Below are positions 57,078 to 64,000 of a DNA stretch of 64,000 bases, in pieces (positions within the stretch are counted from its first letter, which is position 1; every line of letters starts with the position of its first letter). A model generated the notes under the pieces. That model saw only the letters and a list, made by a program, of their open reading frames with translations. It made no database searches and was not told the DNA's origin. A program made the translations under genes and the position numbers. This DNA is from a virus. The stretch is taken from positions 62,001-126,000 of IMG/VR virus record IMGVR_UViG_3300045999_008996; one strand, written 5' to 3'.

Positions 57078-59780
57078 TTATTTTGCCCCTAATGCGATAA
57101 TAAATGGTGTTACTGTATTTAGCAGACTACGCTCAAACGCTCTTCCGCGAATTGTGCCAGTTGCCTGATCGATGATCATATCCTCACCAATAGCAAAATT
57201 CCCATCCTGATCGGTGCTAGTATAAACGACTTCGCCACCATTCATTTTGACAACTTCATTTGCTTGAATTGTTACTCCACCCTTTGAAGGTCTAGCAATT
57301 TCAATAGTATTTCCTGCACCAATGTATTCAAAAGAGTGTGAGGAAACAATTTGCAAACTCTGTCGTTGAAGATATGCAGTAGTTCCAATTCCAACATCAT
57401 TATTTAAAGGTTGGGCGAGAGTAACTGTTGATACTCCCGCAACAGGAGTAGTCGCAGAACGTACTTGATAATAAATTGGTCTAACATTTGGAACAGCTAC
57501 AACTCCAGATCCACCACCACCAGAAAATGTGACTGCTACCGGTAAATCACTGAAACGATAATTTCTTCCATTACCAATCACATTGATTCTTACTACCTTT
57601 CCATTTTCAACTTCTGCAACTGCTTCGGCAGCAATGTTAGAAGGTCCTGTTGGAGATGTTGTAAATATAACTGCAGGTGGTTCAGTATATCCAGATCCAC
57701 CATCAAAAATAGTAACACTTTCAATTTGATAATATAATTCATCAAAGTAAAGTGCTTGACCAGAATATGGTTTCTCTTGGCCCACACCACCAATAACAAT
57801 ACTTAAATCACCTTCACTTGCATTTGAAGAAGTGATACCAGTGTATCGATAATTGGATAATGTTGTTGGAGAACTAACACCATTCGAAACAAGTCCTTTT
57901 GTTCCAAATGAAGAGTTTGAATTGGTGATATCACATTGCCCACCACTTTCAGTTATGATTGCTTGATCGTTGCAAATTGTGAATATTGAAACTAATTGGG
58001 CATATGCGCCATTAGAAATTTTAACCCCAATACCACCCTGATTATATTGAGTATAAGAGTCAACACTCATCATACCCGTGATTCCCATATCTTCTTTATC
58101 GCCGGGGTCAGCGTCAAATCCATCAACTTTCATCCCAATGCTGTTAGGAATAAAGTTAGTGCAGTTACGAATATAAGGTCCCTTCGTGACATTACCTACA
58201 CCCTGTGATGGAATTGTATTTGGATTGGTTGTCCCAATACCAGCGTTTCCGGGATAAGTTAAATTAAATACAGTTCCCACTGCAGTTGTTCCAACACCAA
58301 TGATTGTTGTAACAACTCCTACACACGAATAAAGTGCAGAGACAACATTTGTACAAGAGTTGATATCAATATTTGATCCTGTACTTGGATCTGCTTGAAT
58401 GCTTACATCTCTTAGTTGAGTATATTGATTTTGATAATTACCAGTCCAATAAACATTATTAATACAAGATTTTGCAATTCCTGCAGCATAATTTAATGCG
58501 TCAATAGTTGTGGTTCCAATACCAGCATTAATCACGCCACCAGTGAAGAAGGATAAACCAACACCGACACATTTGGAATTTCCCCCTCTTGTTATATCGT
58601 GACAGGCTGCAAGACAAGTTGATTTAATGTAATTTCTATAATTTGCAGTATTAATTGCTACCACAGGATTTTGGTATGCAGTACTACTGATGTAACCAAC
58701 AGTTTCTTCTGCAATATAATTCAGATTATAACGAATCATCCTAGCAGCATCAAAGAAGCGATCACTTGAAACTCCAGTAGGATCAAGTGGTTTAAAAGCA
58801 ACTACTGCGGCATTATTGGATGCAGATTGTCCCTGAAAAGATAAATCAGTAAGATGAGTTCCATTAGTAACATGAAATAGATCACTTGCAGGATCGTTCG
58901 GAATAACAATACAATTTCTTAATTCAGCTCCTTCAATAGAGACGTTTTCTGAGAGAACTATAGGATTTAATTCAGTGTATGTTCCAGGTGAAACTTTAAC
59001 AGTATCTCCAGAACTTGCAATACCAACTGCCGCTTTAACAGTTGCCTTTGGATAATCTAAAGTTAATCCGTTGTTTGCATCGCTACCATTTTTTGCGACA
59101 TATATTGTTTTTCCGGGTGGATTAGAAGTAACAACTCCAACTGCAGTAACAGCAATATCTACAGCATTACTTCCAGAACTCGTTACGGTTACGCCCGCTC
59201 CAGTAAAGTTAAGAGTTGTAATTGAACTTGCAGATCCAATTATAGACCCATCCTTTTTAACCGTAATTCCAATAGCAACTACTTCACCAATACCAGCAGG
59301 TATAACATCTGTTGCAAGAATTTCAACTGTTTCTCCACCAAAACAAGCTTCATTTAAAATTACAACAGTCCCACTACTAGCATCAAATTCATCTGGTGCT
59401 AAACGAACACCATTAATGTAAACTTCAGCAGACCCTACTGCATACGTAAGAAAAAATTGAATTTGTCCAGGACTAGCAACCGAGTATGATGAGTTTCTAG
59501 TAAGTCTGGACCAAGTAACGCCAGTTCCAGTGGATGTTAAATAAAACTTATCTTTTCCCGTTGTCCCACCAATGCTAACATACCCATCAAGAACCAAATT
59601 CTTAATGGTCGTAATTCCTGAGACAGTTAAACTAGTAGCACCAATTCCTCCATTGACATGAAGAGTATGACTTGGATTAGTAGTTGCAATGCCAACTTTA
59701 TTGGTACCAGCATCTGCTACAAGTAAACTTGTATCGACCTCTAATCCGTTTTTTATAACGAATGATTTATTGATAGCCAT
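57078..59780 (-). CDS. Large virion structural protein with beta-helix-like segment
   Basis: 900 aa. MAINKSFVIKNGLEVDTSLL, VGIATTNPSHTLHVNGGIG (fibre-joining and triple-helix-like). Residues ~225-330 (KTIYVAKNGSDANNGLTLDY, PGTYTELNPIVLSENVSIEG) are a right-handed beta-helix/pectate-lyase-like start; long beta-rich parts follow, including DGGSGYTEPPAVIFTTSPTG. The C-terminus has YTSTDQDGNFAIGEDMIIDQ, similar to a part of the gene at 60264. Likely baseplate- or fibre-linked. Late promoter at 59807-59814. Confidence 0.75.
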   Translation of the reverse strand: MAINKSFVIKNGLEVDTSLLVADAGTNKVGIATTNPSHTLHVNGGIGATSLTVSGITTIKNLVLDGYVSIGGTTGKDKFYLTSTGTGVTWSRLTRNSSYSVASPGQIQFFLTYAVGSAEVYINGVRLAPDEFDASSGTVVILNEACFGGETVEILATDVIPAGIGEVVAIGITVKKDGSIIGSASSITTLNFTGAGVTVTSSGSNAVDIAVTAVGVVTSNPPGKTIYVAKNGSDANNGLTLDYPKATVKAAVGIASSGDTVKVSPGTYTELNPIVLSENVSIEGAELRNCIVIPNDPASDLFHVTNGTHLTDLSFQGQSASNNAAVVAFKPLDPTGVSSDRFFDAARMIRYNLNYIAEETVGYISSTAYQNPVVAINTANYRNYIKSTCLAACHDITRGGNSKCVGVGLSFFTGGVINAGIGTTTIDALNYAAGIAKSCINNVYWTGNYQNQYTQLRDVSIQADPSTGSNIDINSCTNVVSALYSCVGVVTTIIGVGTTAVGTVFNLTYPGNAGIGTTNPNTIPSQGVGNVTKGPYIRNCTNFIPNSIGMKVDGFDADPGDKEDMGITGMMSVDSYTQYNQGGIGVKISNGAYAQLVSIFTICNDQAIITESGGQCDITNSNSSFGTKGLVSNGVSSPTTLSNYRYTGITSSNASEGDLSIVIGGVGQEKPYSGQALYFDELYYQIESVTIFDGGSGYTEPPAVIFTTSPTGPSNIAAEAVAEVENGKVVRINVIGNGRNYRFSDLPVAVTFSGGGGSGVVAVPNVRPIYYQVRSATTPVAGVSTVTLAQPLNNDVGIGTTAYLQRQSLQIVSSHSFEYIGAGNTIEIARPSKGGVTIQANEVVKMNGGEVVYTSTDQDGNFAIGEDMIIDQATGTIRGRAFERSLLNTVTPFIIALGAK

Positions 59781-59806
59781 AGGTGGAGAGCGCCAACCTT
59801 TTTACT

Positions 59807-59818
59807 TATTTATAAATA
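59807..59818. promoter_or_regulatory. Palindromic bidirectional late promoter
   Basis: The 12-bp perfect palindrome TATTTATAAATA contains TATAAATA on both strands (plus 59811-59818, minus 59807-59814). It sits in the 63-nt gap between the divergent genes at 57078-59780 (minus) and 59844-60263 (plus). Confidence 0.75.
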
Positions 59819-59843
59819 CTAAAAAATACTTTTAGGAAATCAT

Positions 59844-60263
59844 ATGTCTTCGCAAGTATTGAGTGGTGCTTCCAACCCTTCTTATACAAATAATACTGGT
59901 CAGAATGTGAGAATTGTGATTAACTTCATGAGAAATGTAACTGCAATTAACTGGGCAGGAGTTAGTGCAACTGCATCTAGTTGTACTATTGGTAGGAATC
60001 TTGCTTATACACAATCAGTTACTGAAGGTACCACTGTAGATTCTACAATAGTTACTTCAAAAAGTGCATTTATATATAGTGCTGGTTTTGGTCCGAATGA
60101 TATAGTAAACACAATAAAAATACCAAGTAGTACGGTGGTATCCTCCGGAAATAATATGGGCGGAAATAACTCTCTTCCAACAGAATTGATGCTTGCTTCA
60201 GGTCAAACTTTCAGTGCTATCTGCAGTGCATATAATATAGTAGTCATCCCCGAAGCAGGTTAA
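59844..60263 (+). CDS. Small virion-type protein, only plus-strand gene
   Basis: 139 aa: MSSQVLSGASNPSYTNNTGQ, NVRIVINFMRNVTAINWAGV, then Ser/Thr-rich beta strands and GQTFSAICSAYNIVVIPEAG. Looks like a small jelly-roll structural protein of cyanophages. AGGA lies 8 nt upstream and a plus-strand TATAAATA 26 nt upstream. Its TAA is directly followed by the TGA of the opposing gene, so the two are convergent with no gap and no terminator visible between them. Confidence 0.75.
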   Translation: MSSQVLSGASNPSYTNNTGQNVRIVINFMRNVTAINWAGVSATASSCTIGRNLAYTQSVTEGTTVDSTIVTSKSAFIYSAGFGPNDIVNTIKIPSSTVVSSGNNMGGNNSLPTELMLASGQTFSAICSAYNIVVIPEAG

Positions 60264-63200
60264 TCAGATAGGCATACTGAATCCACGAGTGGTGAATGGA
60301 TAGAGATTTGCAGAACCTCCACCACTCGCACTAATTGTAACTTCACCAGTTCCACTTGTTGGAGTTACTAAAACACCTGCTCCTGCAATAATCTTGGTGA
60401 CTCCACTGTTACTAATAGTCGCAAGGGTAATACCAGAACCAACAGTGGCATAAGAAATATTAATACCAGTTCCTGCGGCAACCTCTTGATTTGATACTTG
60501 TTTCCAAGCAAGAGTTCCAGTTCCATCAGTGTAAAGAACCTGTCCACTTGTTCCATAAGAAGTCGGAAGTGTAAAGATTAAATTAGAAGACAGTGACCCT
60601 ACCTGAAGTCCAACATAGTTGGTTCTATCAGACTCATAGATTCTTACTGCTCCAGTAACAGCAGCATTTCCAACGACATCAAGAGCAGCAAGAGTTGTTC
60701 CAGTTTTAATGCCAACATTACCTGCACCATCAATAATAAATGGTGTATTATCACTAGCGCCATTTTCAACTCTTACAATATCAGTTCCTGCAGAAGTTTT
60801 GATATAAAGTGAGATTTCATTATCTGCAACAATCTCAACCTTTGCTGTCGGTTGAGTGGAACCAAAACCAACTGAACCAGTGTTAGTAAAGAAAGTTGAA
60901 TCTGGAATGTTAGTAGCACTTCCAAATCTTAACTGGGAAAGATTGGGATCGTAGAATCCAATTGGAACACCAGCAAACATATCATTATCATTCCACTGAA
61001 GTGAATTGTAAGGTGCTCCAGGGAAACTTCCACCAAGACTTACTTTTTCAACAAAAATTGTTGCAATACCAACATCTGCAGATCCTACAACGCTAACAGC
61101 AGCACCAACAAAGTTAAGTGACTTAACTCTTCCCAAGAAGTTTGCTGCATTTGCTCCTGTATAAATTCCAATTCTTGGATCTCCATCAAAAGTTAAAGTG
61201 CTAATACCAGAATTTGCATCATAAGTTACGCCAAAAGTAAATCCAGTTGCAACAAGATTGAGTAAAGTTGAAAACCCAACATAAGTTCCTGCTGATGCAA
61301 TTCCAACACCAGGACCACCAACAAATCCAAATGGTTCCCACTTGTTTTCAGTCACATAAGTCCAACCAGCAAATTCATATTTACTTGGTTCTGAGTTGAA
61401 GGAAATATCACCATAGTTTCCTGGAGTCGTTGGTTTTGCCTTGGTGATGCTCAACTTTCTAGAAATTTGCTCATCACCTTGAATAAACAACGAATTTGCT
61501 TCAATATCGGCATTTGTAGTAACTTTATTATTAAAGACTACGGGACCATCAAACTCGGACACAACATTCTTATCTCTTCCACCTTCAACTCTTACAGAAC
61601 CTTCAACAAATAATTTTTGAGTATCTGTAATATTAACAATTTCTGAAGTATTCTTTTCTCCAGTATTTGTAGGAACTGGGGTATCGAAGGTTTCTTCTTT
61701 ACCTGTTGCCGAATTGATCTTTTTATTGCCGGCAAAGAAATCCCCGTCACTGTTCATACCAGTATAAACGATCAAACCACCATCAGTTTTAGTAGATTGT
61801 GCTAAGAAAGTTTCTTCCTTACTTAAGTTACGGTCTTGTTTATCTGGTAAAGATGTCGAATAATTACCAGGACCAAATCCAAGATATTCAAAAGTATGAC
61901 CAGATGCACGAATAATTGAGTTGCGACGAAGTTCAACAGGAGTTACTTTAATTCTACGAACAAGTGAACCTGCAAGGTGAGTCTCTCTTGGAGAACCCAA
62001 AACAGATCTAAAGATTTCTAAAGAATTTGAAGTAACTGCTTGCTTGATTCTAAAGATTTCATTATTAATTAACAGATAATCGCCAAGATTTAATCCAAGA
62101 GAGACCGCATTTGGAACATTCAATGTAGTTGAATCCAAATCAGTTGCAAGAATTGAAGTTCCAAGAGTTGTTGTAATTCCAGCATACTGATAATCTAAAC
62201 GACCTGAACTATTTTCAGTATCTTTATCTAAGTTACCACCATAAGAAGTTAACGTAGGACGATAAGCATATAGAGTTCCTGTAGGTGAGATAGAAGTTGT
62301 TGCACCAATACCAATATTAATATCTACAAGTGAATTTCCAACAGGACTATAAAGTTTTTTAACAATAAAATCTCCATTAAATGCAGATTGGTTTGCACCT
62401 CTAATAACAACTTTATTATCAACTCTAAATCCATGACTGGTTGTAAATCCAACAGTTGCAAGTCCGGTTACAGAGTTATAAACAAACGTAGACACTCCTA
62501 CGGTTTTCCCCGTAAATACATATCCAGAAGAAGCAGTTACTGTTGATCCTAATCCTACAGTTGAAAATCCGGAAATTGTCTCACTAGAAATTACATTAAT
62601 TTCTTTTGTTTTACCTGTAGAAATTCCAGAAACTCTGTAAATTGTGTTATATTCAGAGTTTGATGTAGAGGGAATTCCAAAAATTTTAAGAGTGTCCTCA
62701 ACATTATTAGAAATAGATTCAACTCTTACAACACCTATGGTGTGACTTGCAGTAGTTGCGACACCAACAACCGTAAGAGTATTTCCAATACCATATGCAG
62801 AACCACCATCAATAATCTGAACTCCAGTGATTGCACCTGCAGTAACAGAAATTCTTGCAGTTGCATTTGCTCCTGTAGTCGATCCAGCAAAACCTACCAA
62901 TCTAGCATTATAAAGATTTCCAGTAAAACTACCAGTCGATCCATAATTGCTACCACTACTTACAATACTAACTGTGGTGATTCCAGAAAGTCCATGATCA
63001 ATTGCAGTATAAATTGTGTGGGCGGTTCCGCTAGATGATTGAATATTCGTAATACCATACCCAACAATATAGGATTCTAAAGTCTCTTTAGTAATACTTT
63101 TTCGTGGATCATTTACTACAACTTTTCCAATAATGTCCGGAAGAGCATGAGAATCTGAAGCATCTAAATCAGATTCTGGATTGTCATTATTCGATTGTGG

Positions 63201-64000
63201 ATAAAGATTATCAATTGGTTGAGCGAATGATTCATCCCTAAATGGAGTAACTGTTGGTTTGTTTGAATAGTTAATTAGAGTCAAATAGTAAACACCATCT
63301 TGCACATTGGCAATGTATGGTTGAACTACTTGGGTTCTATAGACTTGATAGGTTTTTGTATATCTCTTTCTTCTAAAGTATGGAAGACTTGAAGTTCTGC
63401 TAGAAGTATCGTTTACAAAAGAACCAAGAGATGTTGTCACCGTATAAGTGAATTCCTTTGCACTTGGAATTGATGTTACGGTATATGTACCATTGTACCC
63501 TGAAGGAGATACATTAACGACTTCAATTTCTTCACCAACTTTTAAATTATGCGGAATTTCTGCACGAATTGTAACAGTGCCTGAAGAGTAAGAAGCATTT
63601 GCAATAAACTTAGGATTTCTAAGTAAAGTTGAATTTGAAATTGCACCAGAACTATTATAAAGTTGTCCAATTTCAGTAGTACCAGTTCCTATGATGTTGT
63701 TAGATTCTTGAAGAATAAATCCATCAGTCGGTGGTTTTGCTGTAGTAGAAGAATTTTTTGGAAGAACATAACGAACTCGATAGAGAGTATCAACTAAACT
63801 TCTAGAGTCTGGTTTACGTGTTACATAAGATCTTGTAGTTGCATCACCAAGACCCGAAACTCCTGAAGAATTAATTATGTTATAAATTCCATTATCTGTA
63901 GTATCTACGTTTACATACCACTGATTATCAAATTGAACTGGATGACCAATATCTCCTGGATTCTTATCAGAAACTCTACTTACAATACTTAAAGTTCCCC
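60264..64000 (-). CDS. Large virion structural protein, 5' end outside window
   Basis: The frame stays open to the right edge (1245 codons visible); the first start-like codon at 63438-63440 is an internal GTG, since coding continues upstream with segments such as PGDIGHPVQFDNQWYVNVDT and VDTLYRVRYVLPKNSS. Inside: VYYLTLINYSNKPTVTPFRD, YPQSNNDNPESDLDASDSHA, LPDIIGKVVVNDPRKSITKE, then beta-rich repeats and IVYTGMNSDGDFFAGNKKIN. It matches the type of large structural protein found near the baseplate/fibre genes of T4-like cyanophages (recall). Exact position in the virion unknown. Confidence 0.75.
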   Translation of the reverse strand, partial: GTLSIVSRVSDKNPGDIGHPVQFDNQWYVNVDTTDNGIYNIINSSGVSGLGDATTRSYVTRKPDSRSLVDTLYRVRYVLPKNSSTTAKPPTDGFILQESNNIIGTGTTEIGQLYNSSGAISNSTLLRNPKFIANASYSSGTVTIRAEIPHNLKVGEEIEVVNVSPSGYNGTYTVTSIPSAKEFTYTVTTSLGSFVNDTSSRTSSLPYFRRKRYTKTYQVYRTQVVQPYIANVQDGVYYLTLINYSNKPTVTPFRDESFAQPIDNLYPQSNNDNPESDLDASDSHALPDIIGKVVVNDPRKSITKETLESYIVGYGITNIQSSSGTAHTIYTAIDHGLSGITTVSIVSSGSNYGSTGSFTGNLYNARLVGFAGSTTGANATARISVTAGAITGVQIIDGGSAYGIGNTLTVVGVATTASHTIGVVRVESISNNVEDTLKIFGIPSTSNSEYNTIYRVSGISTGKTKEINVISSETISGFSTVGLGSTVTASSGYVFTGKTVGVSTFVYNSVTGLATVGFTTSHGFRVDNKVVIRGANQSAFNGDFIVKKLYSPVGNSLVDINIGIGATTSISPTGTLYAYRPTLTSYGGNLDKDTENSSGRLDYQYAGITTTLGTSILATDLDSTTLNVPNAVSLGLNLGDYLLINNEIFRIKQAVTSNSLEIFRSVLGSPRETHLAGSLVRRIKVTPVELRRNSIIRASGHTFEYLGFGPGNYSTSLPDKQDRNLSKEETFLAQSTKTDGGLIVYTGMNSDGDFFAGNKKINSATGKEETFDTPVPTNTGEKNTSEIVNITDTQKLFVEGSVRVEGGRDKNVVSEFDGPVVFNNKVTTNADIEANSLFIQGDEQISRKLSITKAKPTTPGNYGDISFNSEPSKYEFAGWTYVTENKWEPFGFVGGPGVGIASAGTYVGFSTLLNLVATGFTFGVTYDANSGISTLTFDGDPRIGIYTGANAANFLGRVKSLNFVGAAVSVVGSADVGIATIFVEKVSLGGSFPGAPYNSLQWNDNDMFAGVPIGFYDPNLSQLRFGSATNIPDSTFFTNTGSVGFGSTQPTAKVEIVADNEISLYIKTSAGTDIVRVENGASDNTPFIIDGAGNVGIKTGTTLAALDVVGNAAVTGAVRIYESDRTNYVGLQVGSLSSNLIFTLPTSYGTSGQVLYTDGTGTLAWKQVSNQEVAAGTGINISYATVGSGITLATISNSGVTKIIAGAGVLVTPTSGTGEVTISASGGGSANLYPFTTRGFSMPI

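Noticed and set aside
63438-63440. GTG as start of the last structural gene
   Set aside because: Coding continues upstream in frame without a stop to the window edge, with fibre-like sequence and no ribosome site before the GTG.
1-64000. tRNA and rRNA genes
   Set aside because: Gaps between genes are too short and show no cloverleaf; none supported.

Overview
The window looks like part of a T4-like (contractile-tailed) phage genome of the cyanophage type. The evidence is almost complete one-strand coding, dozens of very small genes with 4-20 nt stop/start overlaps, late-promoter boxes of the form NATAAATA (the motif known from T4-like cyanophages), short sigma70-type terminator-promoter cassettes, free-standing homing endonucleases, and a long block of fibre and structural genes ending in Peptidase_S74 chaperone domains. 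The host is inferred as a cyanobacterium; no photosynthesis gene lies here, so that part is not proven. Every gene but one (59844-60263) is on the minus strand, so the right end of the window is upstream.

Layout. (1) 1-17.9 kb: about 55 small genes, mostly of unknown function. Recognisable ones are a ParB-like protein (cut by the left edge), a GIY-YIG and an HNH homing endonuclease, a DUF4385 protein, an RlpA-like double-psi-beta-barrel protein, a SprT-like metalloprotease, zinc-ribbon proteins and several one- or two-helix membrane proteins. Seven terminator-plus-promoter cassettes punctuate this region. (2) 17.9-26.7 kb: a surface-sugar cluster with a GT17/DUF6445 fusion, a TPR-methyltransferase, a GH130-like protein, two GT-B glycosyltransferases, a glycosyltransferase-methyltransferase fusion and two GT-A glycosyltransferases. 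(3) 26.7-38.6 kb: three paralogous glycine-rich adhesin-like proteins carrying inserted seven-bladed propellers, a 1426-residue collagen-like fibre with an S74 C-terminus, and a small beta-rich structural protein. (4) 38.7-40.8 kb: a prolyl-hydroxylase-like oxygenase, a sulfotransferase and a DUF6445 oxygenase. (5) 40.8-46.5 kb: two paralogous kelch-like proteins, each with 18 blades arranged as 3 x 6. (6) 46.5-51.1 kb: another DUF6445-like protein, a coiled-coil protein, a three-domain glycosyltransferase (GT17-GT4-GT2) and a third GT-A protein. (7) 51.1-64 kb: more virion structural proteins, two with S74 C-termini and one with a beta-helix-like segment, the single plus-strand gene, and a large structural gene running off the right edge.

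How they may work together (inference): the fibre and adhesin genes are interleaved with glycosyl-, methyl- and sulfo-transferases and 2-oxoglutarate oxygenases, and several share late promoters. A system that decorates Thr/Ser-rich collagen-like fibres or other virion surfaces is plausible, as is modification of host surface sugars. The most distinctive regulatory feature is a shared 5' element in front of the two catalytically unrelated homing endonucleases: long-range complementary arms, a second 7-bp helix and a terminator hairpin around a late promoter, with the paired arms differing in a compensated way between the two copies.
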